Shown here: positions 18,620 to 29,157 of the stretch, piece by piece
How positions within the stretch are numbered: the first letter of the stretch is position 1
Layout: every line of letters starts with the position of its first letter
Assembly (NCBI RefSeq): GCF_000429325.1
Contig: NZ_AUBQ01000016.1
Span: forward strand, 62,001 to 126,000
Source: Fundidesulfovibrio putealis DSM 16056
Lineage (GTDB): Bacteria; Desulfobacterota; Desulfovibrionia; Desulfovibrionales; Desulfovibrionaceae
DNA length: 64,000 nt
Direction: 5' to 3'
The notes under the pieces: generated by a model
Seen by the model: only the letters and a program-made list of their open reading frames with translations
The model's database searches: none
What the model was told of the DNA's origin: nothing
Position numbers and translations under genes: made by a program

Positions 18620-19747
18620 TCAGATCGCTTGGAGTGGAACCAGGACATTCATCTTGTCCGGGAGCTTGAAACTCTCGCGCATTTTGGAAATCCTGAGCAG
18701 GGCGATTTCAGTGATCTCCTGGCCTTTGGCCATGATCAGAAGATTGCTGTCGTCGAAAATGTCCTGGCGCAGAATCATGCCAACGCGAACCTCCTTGAAT
18801 GGGACAAGTCTGGGTACGAAACCGTCATCGCTGAAGACCATCTCCTCGAATCCCTTGAACACCAAGGGAAAATTCGCAGCCCACTTGCCGCGCATGGACT
18901 CTATGGCGGCTTCCTTGTCCACGCCGAGCAGGTCGAGGTCATCGTATTCCAGGCACAGGTTCAGATACACCGCGCCTTCCGGCAGCCTCGCTATCTCCGG
19001 GTTTGTGAAACAGTCCAGCTGGTTTCCGATAATTTCTCCCACGTCGTTCATTCGCGGTATCTGGGAAAGAAGGGTGGTGGCCACCGTGGCGTGCATGCGA
19101 TAAATCTGGGCTTCCTCCGGCGTCAGCTGCTCACCGCGAAATCGCTTGAAGATAATGTCCTGGGGGACCGCCACCATGCCTATCTGGGAGAGCATTCCCG
19201 CCAGTTCGAGCTTCAAGGTGTTGGTCAGTCCGAGCCTTTTGGACAACGCCATGAGAAGCCGCTTGACCCGCTCCCCCCGACTGAAGGCCTCAGGGCTGAC
19301 AAGGTTGAGAATATCCACGAGTACCTTGATGCACCCGCGCAATGTCCCCCGCAGCAACTCCTTTTCGGCTGTTACCAGTTTGTATTGGGCAATCCCGGCA
19401 TCCAGGGCGCGGATAAGGATTTCCGCAGGGCAGGGCTTGGTCATGAACCGAAAGACGCTCCCCTCATTGACTGCGGCCATTGCCGCATCAAGGTCACCAT
19501 GTCCGGTGAGCATCATCCTTACGGTGGTGGGCTCCATATCCCTTACCTTTTCCAGAAAACGGACCCCATCCATGCCCGGCATCCGTAAGTCCGAGATCAC
19601 AACAGCGAACGGCCCCTGCTCTTTGACAGTCTTAAGTGCCTCGTCGGGGCCGCCGGCCACGACGATGTTATAGCGGCGGCAAAGGCCGCGACGCATTGAG
19701 TCCAGGAGATTCGTGTCGTCGTCAACTATCAGGATTTTAATGTTCAT
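18620..19747 (-). CDS. response regulator with degenerate HD-GYP-like output domain
   Basis: 375 residues. The N-terminal receiver is intact (VDDDTN, phospho-acceptor in VISDLRMPGMDG, Lys in MTKPC). The remainder aligns in layout with RpfG-type HD-GYP phosphodiesterases, but the catalytic residues are replaced: the segment expected as LLHDIGK reads MLSQIGM, and the region expected to carry HHE and GYP reads GNQLDCFTNPEIARLP. Cyclic-di-GMP hydrolysis is therefore unlikely; binding or scaffolding is more plausible. GGAGG precedes the start, which overlaps the upstream HDOD gene by 11 bases. Confidence 0.82.
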   Translation of the reverse strand: MNIKILIVDDDTNLLDSMRRGLCRRYNIVVAGGPDEALKTVKEQGPFAVVISDLRMPGMDGVRFLEKVRDMEPTTVRMMLTGHGDLDAAMAAVNEGSVFRFMTKPCPAEILIRALDAGIAQYKLVTAEKELLRGTLRGCIKVLVDILNLVSPEAFSRGERVKRLLMALSKRLGLTNTLKLELAGMLSQIGMVAVPQDIIFKRFRGEQLTPEEAQIYRMHATVATTLLSQIPRMNDVGEIIGNQLDCFTNPEIARLPEGAVYLNLCLEYDDLDLLGVDKEAAIESMRGKWAANFPLVFKGFEEMVFSDDGFVPRLVPFKEVRVGMILRQDIFDDSNLLIMAKGQEITEIALLRISKMRESFKLPDKMNVLVPLQAI

Positions 19748-20957
19748 CTGAACAGACCTCCGTTAGCGCTGCCTCAGCGTGATTCTTCCAGCCAGGCAGG
19801 CGATCAGTGAAACCGAAGTGATCAATTGCGTCAAGATTCCATCGGTCCTGGTCATAGTGAGGGTTCTCCACGTTCATTTCATGGTCCAGGGCGTTGGCCA
19901 CATGGACAATAGTTGCATGAAGAGGAATGTCTCCAGAGTACTGCATAAGATGGTGGTGGTGAAAAACACTCGTAATGGTCTTGTCAGGAAGACCCCATAG
20001 GCCTAGTAAGTATGCGCCAAGTTCTGCGTGGGTGCATTCAAGTTGGTCGCGTTCGGCTCTCCAGATTGCAATATTATCTTTCCTGCATGTCGCTAGAACT
20101 GATTCGTACATGTCTTGCGCGGAACATAACAGGATCAACTTTCCTACGTCGTGAAGAAGGCCTGTCACGTAGAGTTCGTCTTGTTCCGCCTGGGTCAATC
20201 CCTCCGCCCGCGCCAAGGCTTTGCATATACACCCTGTACTGAGGCAGTGCTTCCAAAGGCGGTCAAGGTCGTATCCCTTATGCTGTGTTGCATCGAACCT
20301 TGAAAAGAGCTGCACCGTGAGCACAAGTCCCGATATCACGTCCAGTCCGAGCAAGTTCACCGCGTGGGCGGGGCTCGAGACCTTGGTCCGCAATCCAAAA
20401 AACGCCGAGTTCACCAGTTTCAGCATGCTGACCGACAGCCCCATGTCCTGGGAGATCAAGTCGGAGACGAGCTTCATTGAGGGCTCAGGCGCGTTCAATT
20501 CTGCCAATATGCGTCTGTGAATCTCAGGGAGGGTGGGAAGCGTGTCGATCCTGGTTATCAGCTTTTGCACGCAGGGGCTTACAAAAACCTCGCGCAGGGT
20601 GACAACGCGCTCAATGGCGCGCTTCAATTCATCGGACTGAACGGGCTTGGCAAGGAACTGGTGGGCATAGCGGGATGCCTTCAGGGCAAGTTTATTCCCT
20701 GAGTGCCCGGAAAGCACGATGCGGGTTATATCAGGGTGTCGAGCATGAACTTCCTCAAGGAGCTTTCCGCCGTCCATGTCCGGCATAAGCAGGTCCGTGA
20801 CGAGGATGTCATGCTTCTTTTTCCCCAGTATGTTGAGTGCTTGAAGCGCGCCCAGGCAGAACGTCATGTCCCAGGCTTGGCGCATGGGATAGAGCATGCG
20901 CTTGAGCGCATCCAGAATGTTAGGCTCGTCATCTACAAATATGATTGAGGGCTTCAT
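19737..20957 (-). CDS. response regulator with HDOD output domain
   Basis: 406 residues. Receiver domain about 1-120 (VDDEPN, Asp in VTDLLMPDMDG, Lys in LAKPV), followed by an HDOD domain from about 135 to 340 starting with LPTLPEIHRRILAELN. The HD-like motif VTGLLHDVGKLIL is intact, but HDOD domains are generally non-catalytic and act in signalling scaffolds. Its ATG overlaps the stop of the upstream PAS kinase as ATGA, so stoichiometric translation with the kinase is likely and this is a probable phosphorylation target of it. Confidence 0.9.
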   Translation of the reverse strand: MKPSIIFVDDEPNILDALKRMLYPMRQAWDMTFCLGALQALNILGKKKHDILVTDLLMPDMDGGKLLEEVHARHPDITRIVLSGHSGNKLALKASRYAHQFLAKPVQSDELKRAIERVVTLREVFVSPCVQKLITRIDTLPTLPEIHRRILAELNAPEPSMKLVSDLISQDMGLSVSMLKLVNSAFFGLRTKVSSPAHAVNLLGLDVISGLVLTVQLFSRFDATQHKGYDLDRLWKHCLSTGCICKALARAEGLTQAEQDELYVTGLLHDVGKLILLCSAQDMYESVLATCRKDNIAIWRAERDQLECTHAELGAYLLGLWGLPDKTITSVFHHHHLMQYSGDIPLHATIVHVANALDHEMNVENPHYDQDRWNLDAIDHFGFTDRLPGWKNHAEAALTEVCSDEH

Positions 20958-23782
20958 TGTAGTGTCTCATTTCCTTCCTTTTGGAGGGGAAAACGCAGGA
21001 AGAATGTCGTGCCATGGCCAACTTCAGAGCGCACATCAATGGAGCCCCCGTGCTTTTTCACAACGATGTCATGGCAGAGAGCCAACCCTTGCCCCGTGCC
21101 TTTCCCAACCTCTTTGGTGGTGAAGAAGGGGTCGAAAATGCGGTGAAGATTCTGCTCGGGGATGCCGCATCCCGTGTCAGCCAGGGACAACACGAACCAT
21201 CTCCCATCGCGCCTCGTTTTGACAGTTATGGTCCCCTTGTCTTCGCGATCGTGGTACTTTTCAGTATTTGCGTGGCTGGCGTTCACCATTATATTGAGGA
21301 GCGCCTGGTTGAAATCGCCGGGAAAACAAGAGAGAAACTGCATTGAAGGATCAAGATCCAGCTGGATTTCCGAGTGGTATTTCCATTCATTGCGGGAGAT
21401 CATGACAGTATTCTGAATAGCTTTGGGCACGTCCAGCAGGCTTTTTTCTTCTCCGCCGACATGAGCGAATCGCTTCATGGCGCTGACGATTTCAGCCACG
21501 CGGGCTACCCCCTCGCGGGACTGGGTCAACGCCTTGGGCGCTTCTTCCATGAGGAATTTCAGGTCTGAGTCGCCGCCCGTGGTGCGTTCTGCTTGTTGCG
21601 CAAGAGCAGCGGACAATTCTGCCCATGCTGATTCCAGGAAGCTCAGGTTGTCCCCGATATACTGGATAGGAGTATTGATTTCATGAGCGATTCCAGCAGC
21701 CAGGCCGCCGATGGATTCCAGGCGATGTGCCAGCGCGAGCTGGCGCTCCATGGTCTTTCTGGCGGTAATGTCGAAAAAAATTTCGAAAATGAGGAGTTGG
21801 TTGGACCGCATCACGGAGATGACCGTCTTTATCACGGGGACGGTTGTTCCGTCCAACCGCTCAACCCTGTATTCCTCATCGTTTATGTTGCCATCAAGGA
21901 GCGGACACGATTCCTCGACTGCACCATCTCTTTCTCGAGTCCACTTGAAACTGCGGCAAGGTCTGCCAATAATAGCAGCCTTTGGTTCACCCAATATCTT
22001 CTCGGCAGCCTCGTTGACATCAACTATGGCAAACGTCTTTGGGTCGACGATGATAATCCCCGCATTAATGCCCTCGAGGATCTTTCTGAGAGTGGCCTCT
22101 CGCTCTGCAATCTCACTCTCAGCACACTTTCTCTCGGAAATGTCTGTCATGATGGCGATCAATCCCCTGACGTTGCCATCTGTGTCCATGAAGGGGGCCT
22201 TGTTGAAGATGATGTCCCGTTTCTCTCCATTGGCCGTTGTGGTTTGTGTTTCGTACGAAATTGCAGTTCCTGTTGCGTACATCTCTATTTCTTTGCTGGA
22301 GTGGAAATCGGCAGTTTCACGAGGAAGCATGTCGTAAGCAGTTTTGCCGAATATATCATCTTTTCCTGTTCCACGAAGAGCCTCATAGGCTCGGTTGCAC
22401 CGAATGTAACGACCAGAGACATCCTTAAGGTAGAGCGGAGAGGGGATTGTGTCGATAAGTGTATTCACGAATTCAAGTTGGTCGCTTATCTCTTTTTCTA
22501 ATCGTTTCCTCTCGGAGATGTCCTTTTCCACGCGGAGCAGGTATGATTTCCCCCCTGTTTCAATGGCCGCGAAGGTGCTCTCCAGGTAGACATCCTTCCC
22601 GAATGAACTGGTGAATCTATTGTCCGCCTTGACCGTGGTCCTTTCAGCCAGAACACGTTCCGCCAGTTCAATGCGTCCCGTCTTTTTCCATGTGTCGAGT
22701 TCACGGAAGTTCTGCGCGAGCAGGCCATCCACAGTGCCTCCGAGGAAATCTGCAAGTGTTTTGTTTGCCAGTGCGCAGCGACCGCTTGTTGCGCTGTACA
22801 CAGCAATACCTACCGTGGCGTGTTCCAGAATAGTGTTGTTGAATGCGAGCGCCTTCTTGAGTTTTTGCTCATAGCGCTTCCGGTCGGACACATCCCGTAT
22901 GACCACACTGGCTCGGTCCCCCAGTGAAATCCCAGAAATGATTGCCGAGGAAATCTCGCCTTCGAAAGTACTTCCGTCTTTTCGGTTAAAACGGAGTTCC
23001 CCTTTTGCTTTGCCGAACTGATCTCTTTCTTGGATAAGCTTGGCAGAGCGATTGTCTGTTGGGTCAACAAGGCCTTTGCGACCAGCCTGCTGTAGTTCCT
23101 CGCTTGTCATTCGGAACAATCCACATGCGGCTTTGTTCGCATAGTGAATTGTACCGTCTGTAGAGGTAAGAAACGTTGCATCCAGGCTTGTGTCGACAAG
23201 AGAACGAAATATGTGGCTGCTTTCCGCAAGCTGCTGCTCAAATTGCTTGCGGAGCACAAGTTCCCAAACCCCTTTGGAGAACAGTTCAAGCTGGTGAACA
23301 TCCGTTACAGTGTAGTCACTCTTCTTGTTGCCCACACCGATAACCGCAACGATAGCATCGTTGTGAAATATCGGAATCGTAAGAAAATTTTTCAGGGCAA
23401 CATGGCCTTCAGGCTGCCCTCGTTTAAGCGGGTGGGGAGCTGGGTAGTCGTTTACCATGAGAGGCTTTCTCATTCTCACCGCTTCGCCCCAGAGCCCTGT
23501 CTTATCCAGTTCGTAGCTTGTTTTCTTTTCAACAACCGCACATGAAGCCATGGCCGAGTTTGACCAGGAATAGAGCGTGAAAAGACGTGTGGCCTCGTCA
23601 TAGAAATAGATATAGCCAACGTCGCTTTCCGTGATCGACAGGGTTTCTTCGAGGGCAGAATCGAGGATTTGGACAATGGATTGGTCTGAGACCCGGTACA
23701 ACCGGATGAAGGCTTCTAGCGTTTTGTTCGCTGAGGATGCGCAGACGTCATCGTTCCGGTGATTGGGCAGTCTTTCGGTCAT
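20954..23782 (-). CDS. GAF/multi-PAS sensor histidine kinase
   Basis: A soluble 942-residue kinase. GAF-like domain about 35-180 (SDVGYIYFYDEATRLFTLYS; VIGVGNKKSDY), then four PAS repeats beginning near LVDTSLDATF, LEHATVGIAV, LIDTIPSPLYL and ILEGINAGIII. The transmitter has the His in LAAGIAHEINTPIQY and an ATPase domain with NIMVNASHAN, LADTGCGIP and GTGQGLALCHD. It has no receiver of its own, so it should act through the two downstream regulators. ATG at 23782 has GGGAG at about 8 bases. The gene is conspicuously AT-rich: 22441-22500 and 23341-23400 each hold only 23 G+C of 60 bases. Confidence 0.92.
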   Translation of the reverse strand: MTERLPNHRNDDVCASSANKTLEAFIRLYRVSDQSIVQILDSALEETLSITESDVGYIYFYDEATRLFTLYSWSNSAMASCAVVEKKTSYELDKTGLWGEAVRMRKPLMVNDYPAPHPLKRGQPEGHVALKNFLTIPIFHNDAIVAVIGVGNKKSDYTVTDVHQLELFSKGVWELVLRKQFEQQLAESSHIFRSLVDTSLDATFLTSTDGTIHYANKAACGLFRMTSEELQQAGRKGLVDPTDNRSAKLIQERDQFGKAKGELRFNRKDGSTFEGEISSAIISGISLGDRASVVIRDVSDRKRYEQKLKKALAFNNTILEHATVGIAVYSATSGRCALANKTLADFLGGTVDGLLAQNFRELDTWKKTGRIELAERVLAERTTVKADNRFTSSFGKDVYLESTFAAIETGGKSYLLRVEKDISERKRLEKEISDQLEFVNTLIDTIPSPLYLKDVSGRYIRCNRAYEALRGTGKDDIFGKTAYDMLPRETADFHSSKEIEMYATGTAISYETQTTTANGEKRDIIFNKAPFMDTDGNVRGLIAIMTDISERKCAESEIAEREATLRKILEGINAGIIIVDPKTFAIVDVNEAAEKILGEPKAAIIGRPCRSFKWTRERDGAVEESCPLLDGNINDEEYRVERLDGTTVPVIKTVISVMRSNQLLIFEIFFDITARKTMERQLALAHRLESIGGLAAGIAHEINTPIQYIGDNLSFLESAWAELSAALAQQAERTTGGDSDLKFLMEEAPKALTQSREGVARVAEIVSAMKRFAHVGGEEKSLLDVPKAIQNTVMISRNEWKYHSEIQLDLDPSMQFLSCFPGDFNQALLNIMVNASHANTEKYHDREDKGTITVKTRRDGRWFVLSLADTGCGIPEQNLHRIFDPFFTTKEVGKGTGQGLALCHDIVVKKHGGSIDVRSEVGHGTTFFLRFPLQKEGNETLQ

Positions 23783-24003
23783 CCGGCATCTCCCAGGTCT
23801 TACGCATTCGTCTAATGCAGTGTTATTGCGACTGATTATTATCATCGGGTCGATGTGATTCCCAGCCTTGCTCCGGGATCTTCACATAAGGGCTGTGTCC
23901 ATAGATATATCCACGTTAGCCTGATTTCTGTTCATGCGCTAGGGGCTGAACGTTTCGTATGACTTTCTCTTCCTTCATCGACGCGCCCAGCCCAGAAAAC
24001 AGG
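23783..24003. other. intergenic stretch upstream of the PAS-kinase operon
   Basis: No gene seen. It should contain the promoter of the leftward PAS-kinase operon; the AT-rich part near 23820-23940 is the likeliest place, but I do not find a convincing -35/-10 pair. Confidence 0.5.
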
Positions 24004-24033
24004 AACCCCTCCCGGCTTGACCGGGAGGGGGTT
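24004..24033 (-). terminator. intrinsic terminator of the chemoreceptor gene
   Basis: AACCCCTCCCGG pairs with CCGGGAGGGG-GTT (one bulged G) across a 5-base loop, about 75 bases beyond the chemoreceptor stop on the minus strand, with a T-rich run after it. Confidence 0.75.
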
Positions 24034-24109
24034 GCGCGAAGTCTGAAAGGCGGCCGTAGCGCCCGACTTCTGAGACTCACGCTCGAAGAGTCAGGGCAGA
24101 CGGCACATT

Positions 24110-25906
24110 TCAGGCCAGCGCCTTGCGCGCCCCGGAGGGGAGCTGCGTCTGCGCGCCGCCCTCGTTCTTCATGGCCGTGATGAGGTTCTGGAGAACCTGG
24201 GCCTGATGGGCCAGGTCCGACACGGCCTGGGCGGCCTGAGTCATGGCCTGGGCTGTTTCCGAGGAGATGGTGCTCACCTCCTCGATGGCCCTGTTGATCT
24301 CTTCGGATGCGGCCGACTCCTGCTCCGAGGCCGTGGCGATGGACCGGACCTGATCGGACGCGGTCTCGATGAGGCGCACGATGGACCCCAGAGCGTCTCC
24401 GGACTTGTTGGCCTGGTCCGTGGCCAGCTCGATGGTCTTCACGGTGCGCTCGACGTTCTGGATGTTCTTGGAGGTGCCGTTCTGGATGCCGTGGATGGCG
24501 TCGCCCACTTCCTTGGTGGCGGCCTGGGTCTTCTCGGCCAGCTTGCGCACTTCGTCCGCCACCACCGCGAAGCCTCGTCCGGCCTCGCCTGCACGGGCCG
24601 CCTCGATGGCGGCGTTCAGGGCCAGCAGGTTGGTCTGGTCCGCAATGTCGGAGATGACGTTCAGAATCTGTCCGATGCCGGAAGCCTGTTTGCCGAGCGA
24701 GTCCATGTCCGACTTGAGCTCCACTGCCTGGATCTGCACGTCGCCGATGCCCTTGACCACCTGGGTGACGATGGCAGCGCCCTCCTCAGCCTTGGACTTG
24801 GCCTCCTCGGTGCTCTGCGACGATTGCGAGGCGTTTTTCGCGACTTCCAGGATGGTGGCGTTCATCTCCTCCATGGCGGTGGCGGTTTCCGATATGCGCC
24901 TGGCCTGCTGCTCGGAGCCGTGGGATGACTGCTCGATCTGCGCGGAGAGCTCCTCCGAGGCCGAGGTGACGATGGCCACCACGTCCTGAAGCTGCTCGGC
25001 CGCCTGGAACATGCCTTCCGCCTTGGCCCGCTCGGCCATGGCCTTGGCTTCCTGCGCTTCGGCGGTGGCCTGCCGGGCGGCCTCGGCTTCCTTTGCCGCT
25101 TCTTCGGTTTTGCGGTCGGCCTCGGAGATCTTGGCCTTCAGGTTCTCCACCATCTTGATGAGCACGGCGTAGACGCCGCCTGAGCCGGAGACCGGCTTGA
25201 ACTTCAGGTCGAGGTTGCCGCCTGCGATCTCGGTGGCCACGTTCTGCAGATAGCCGGGGTCCTCCCCGAGCTGGCCCAGCACGTTGCGGGTAAGAAGCAA
25301 TGCCAGCAACGTTCCCGCGGCGATGCAGACGCACAAGGTCAGGATGATCCAGAACCTGCCGGAACTGAAGGCCTCAACTGCGTCTTTGGCGCTGTCCTGG
25401 CCGCCTTTGATATTCACGCCAACCAAGATGGTCAGATACTTCTGGGCTTCCCGGAAAACCTGCCGGGAGTCGCCGGCAATGAGTTTCCCTGCTTGTTCAT
25501 TTTGATTGCTGGATGAAAGTTCCATGATGGTCTTGGACAATCCTACATACTTCTCCCAGGCTGCGAGGAACTTGGGGAAATTCTCCCTCTCCGCAGGCTC
25601 CGTCATCAGGGGCTCGTATTGCTTGATGAGTTTCTGCACCAGCTGGAGAGTATCGGTCATTTCCTTTTCAAGCTGCCTCATGTCCGTTTCGGACGTCGTG
25701 AGAATATGAAGCATCTGGGTTCGCCTGAAACGGTTCGTTTCCGATTCAATTTCACTCACCACCTTGATGGTCGGCATCCAATTCGTGGCCAGTTCGTTGG
25801 CGTCCTTGAATATGCTGGCCATCCCGAAATAGCCCACTGCTCCCAGAAGACAGGAAGTAAGAAGGATGAATGAAAAGGAAAGGATGAGCTTGTGCGAGAG
25901 TTTCAT
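24110..25906 (-). CDS. methyl-accepting chemotaxis protein
   Basis: A 598-residue transmembrane chemoreceptor. First membrane segment at 8-30 ([20 protein letters not shown]), a periplasmic four-helix-bundle sensor of about 160 residues, a second membrane segment ([21 protein letters not shown]), HAMP, and a long signalling coiled coil. The hairpin tip that contacts CheA/CheW includes [20 protein letters not shown] and [20 protein letters not shown], given as [19 protein letters not shown] and [16 protein letters not shown]. The C-terminus lacks a CheR-binding pentapeptide. AGGAGG precedes the ATG. The ligand is unknown. A weak sigma-28-like -10 (GCCGATAC) lies 134 bases upstream. Confidence 0.95.
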   Translation of the reverse strand: MKLSHKLILSFSFILLTSCLLGAVGYFGMASIFKDANELATNWMPTIKVVSEIESETNRFRRTQMLHILTTSETDMRQLEKEMTDTLQLVQKLIKQYEPLMTEPAERENFPKFLAAWEKYVGLSKTIMELSSSNQNEQAGKLIAGDSRQVFREAQKYLTILVGVNIKGGQDSAKDAVEAFSSGRFWIILTLCVCIAAGTLLALLLTRNVLGQLGEDPGYLQNVATEIAGGNLDLKFKPVSGSGGVYAVLIKMVENLKAKISEADRKTEEAAKEAEAARQATAEAQEAKAMAERAKAEGMFQAAEQLQDVVAIVTSASEELSAQIEQSSHGSEQQARRISETATAMEEMNATILEVAKNASQSSQSTEEAKSKAEEGAAIVTQVVKGIGDVQIQAVELKSDMDSLGKQASGIGQILNVISDIADQTNLLALNAAIEAARAGEAGRGFAVVADEVRKLAEKTQAATKEVGDAIHGIQNGTSKNIQNVERTVKTIELATDQANKSGDALGSIVRLIETASDQVRSIATASEQESAASEEINRAIEEVSTISSETAQAMTQAAQAVSDLAHQAQVLQNLITAMKNEGGAQTQLPSGARKALA

Positions 25907-26039
25907 ATCCCCTCCTGCTGGGATAAGATGGGGAGGATAACCTCAACGAACCTGGTTATCGCGAAAGGTGGCTGCCTGCCGGTGCGTCCCTCGGGACGAC
26001 TGAGAGGAGAGATTGATTAGCCATACATCCGAATCGGAA

Positions 26040-26066
26040 GTATCGGCAACGAAAAAGACGGATTCC
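26040..26066 (-). promoter_or_regulatory. weak sigma-28-like promoter candidate for the chemoreceptor
   Basis: On the minus strand GCCGATAC (26040-26047) matches 7 of 8 bases of the flagellar -10 GCCGATAA. The -35 region at the canonical 11-base distance (GGAATCCG) matches poorly, so this is only suggestive. Confidence 0.3.
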
Positions 26067-26098
26067 GACCCTGAAGAGCTGCGCGAGCGCCCAAGGAA

Positions 26099-26623
26099 TC
26101 AGGAACGCGGGAGTGCGTTTTCCCTCACGAAGGCCCAAATGTCGTCCGCGTGCCGGGGGAACTGTCCGGCAAGAACCTGTGGGTCGCCCAGTTCCACGTC
26201 AGGAAGCTCCACACCGGGCCATTCCGTTGTTCCCAGCAGGGCGAACCCGCCGCCAGGCTGGAGGCGCGTTATGTGGAACGTGCCACCTGGGATGAAGAGT
26301 TGCGGGCGCATTCCCGAGAGCAGATCCGGCCCGGTCGTGAGTTTCTCGCCCGTGCCGTCCGGATAGAGCAGCAGCGCCTCCAGCGGGCTTCCCAGGTAGT
26401 GATGGTACATCTGGTCGCAGCGGATGCGGTGCAGCGCAATGTGAGCGTTCGGAGTGACCATGAAGTACAGCACGGACCCCAGGGGGCGCGGTCCTTCGAA
26501 TCCTGCTGGCAGCGCCCCGCCGGGAACCGCGTGGGCGCTGCGGTAGGTCTCCGCCACAAAACCGCAGGTGGGGTGCTTCTTGAGTCCGAGAACGCGGATG
26601 ATCTCTTCGGGCGTGAGCGGCAT
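26099..26623 (-). CDS. cupin_5 (DUF985/YML079-like) protein
   Basis: 174 residues. The segment LGLKKHPTCGFVAETYRS at the N-terminus, then GSVLYFMVTPNAHIALHRIRCDQMYHHYLGSPLEALL, shown as LYFMVTPNAHIALHRI and DQMYHHYLGSPLEALL, and PGGTFHITRL are the landmarks of the DUF985 cupin family. These form a single-domain beta-barrel with a ligand pocket whose substrate is not established. GAGGAG lies 6 bases before the ATG at 26623; upstream in-frame sequence overlaps the rho terminator and is not coding. It is the gene after rho on the same strand but is separated from it by a terminator. Confidence 0.85.
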   Translation of the reverse strand: MPLTPEEIIRVLGLKKHPTCGFVAETYRSAHAVPGGALPAGFEGPRPLGSVLYFMVTPNAHIALHRIRCDQMYHHYLGSPLEALLLYPDGTGEKLTTGPDLLSGMRPQLFIPGGTFHITRLQPGGGFALLGTTEWPGVELPDVELGDPQVLAGQFPRHADDIWAFVRENALPRS

Positions 26624-26718
26624 GCGGGTCTCCTCGCGGGCGCGTGCAGGATAGAGGGTGTTCATACCGTAACCCCATTTTGCGCCGGGAGGCAAACCAC
26701 CGGGCAAGGCGCGGCAAC

Positions 26719-26746
26719 AAAAAAGGGGAGGCCAGATGGCCTCCCC
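26719..26746 (-). terminator. intrinsic terminator of rho
   Basis: GGGGAGGCC / GGCCTCCCC with a 4-base loop, followed on the minus strand by TTTTTTG. It lies 30 bases after the rho stop. Confidence 0.93.
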
Positions 26747-26775
26747 GGTGATTGCGTGCTTGCTGGATGAAACCG

Positions 26776-28023
<1,248 letters not shown>

Positions 28024-28480
28024 CGAGGACTCCGTGAGGATGATGACGAAGGCTGGAGGGTTTGCGCCTGGGCACGTGGCCCGGTAGGCGGTGTCGGTGC
28101 GTCAGTAATTTCGACGCAATGGGGAATAATCACGGTTTTGGGCATGGTGACTCGCCGGAAGACGAAAGCGATACGTTGTCGGGGGATCGTCTGGCTCCTG
28201 CGGCAAGCCTGAAGACTCGCCGGATGGCGTACAACACGGCCTAACAACTTAGCCTTGTCTCACGAATTACCGTTTTAATGCAACACAACCGACTGGGCCG
28301 TCAGACGCGACACGTGGCAAAGACTGTTTTCTGCTTCAGTGCATACAACGCTTTGCTGGTGGTTTGCGACGAAAAGTGGCGTGGTTGAATCAATGGCTTG
28401 CCCAATGGCTCCATATCTCATTTTGAAGTGGTGTCAAGGGCGAGGCCGGGAGGTCCGAAAAAAAGTGGCTCCAGTGGGCA
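28024..28480 (-). other. rho leader region with possible overlapping short ORF
   Basis: No confident gene. Reading leftward, a 41-codon frame from ATG at 28145 ([20 protein letters not shown]...) ends with a TGA that overlaps the rho ATG as ATGA. It is Ser- and Pro-rich at its end and has only a weak ribosome-binding site, so it may be a leader peptide or chance. The AT-richer part around 28240-28440 is a plausible promoter site. rho genes in other bacteria are often autoregulated in their leaders, so this length is noteworthy. Confidence 0.45.
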
Positions 28481-28993
28481 TTATTCGGGGGTCTTGGGCT
28501 TCAAGACATCCTCGAAAAGGGTGTTGATCTCGTTCTTGACGTCGTCCTGGGGGATGTTCAGCGCGTAGGCCACTTCCAGGGTCAGAAGCCCGGTGGCCTG
28601 CTCCAGCAGGCGGCGCTCGCCGAAGGAGAGCTCCTTGCCGCCGCCAATGAGCAGCAGTTCCTTCAGGACGTAGGCCACGTCGGCCAGGTCGCCGCTTTTG
28701 AGCTTCTCGGAATACTCGCGGTAGCGCCGGTTCCAGTTCTGGCCGGTGTAGCCGGTGAAGGTGGAGCGGTCCTTGAGCGATTCCATGATCTGCGTGGCTT
28801 CTTCCGCAGGGCAGACGTGGCGCAGGCCCACGTTGGAGGCGTTCATCACCGGCACCATGAGGGTCACGTTGTTGGTCAGGATGCGGACGATGTAAAAATT
28901 AACCAACTGGCCGCCAACGGTCTGGGACTCGATGCGCTCGACTTTGCCCACGCCCTGGGCCGGATAGACAACCAACTCATCCAGTGAAAACAC
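28481..28993 (-). CDS. carD: CarD/CdnL-family transcription regulator
   Basis: A 170-residue RNA polymerase-binding factor. The N-terminal Tudor-like domain (FSLDELVVYPAQGVGKVERIES) contacts the polymerase beta subunit, and the helical C-terminal domain (ADVAYVLKELLLIGGGKELSFGERRLL, read as ADVAYVLKELL and KELSFGERRLLE) contacts promoter DNA at the upstream bubble edge, as known for CarD/CdnL. The start is GTG at 28993, with AAGGAG about 10 bases upstream. Located between pth and rho, an order I associate with Desulfovibrio relatives. Confidence 0.95.
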   Translation of the reverse strand: MFSLDELVVYPAQGVGKVERIESQTVGGQLVNFYIVRILTNNVTLMVPVMNASNVGLRHVCPAEEATQIMESLKDRSTFTGYTGQNWNRRYREYSEKLKSGDLADVAYVLKELLLIGGGKELSFGERRLLEQATGLLTLEVAYALNIPQDDVKNEINTLFEDVLKPKTPE

Positions 28994-29157
28994 TTGGGAG
29001 ATACTCCTTGCTGTGAAGGGCGGCCAGCGTGGACGCGTGGATCTGTCCGCCGGAACCGGGCCGGTCTGAAATTCGGGACCCGGAGTGCAGCGAACCGCGC
29101 ACTGGCGAGGACGTGTTACGGCACGGTTGACTTGTTACCCCATGTACGCCAAAGAGT

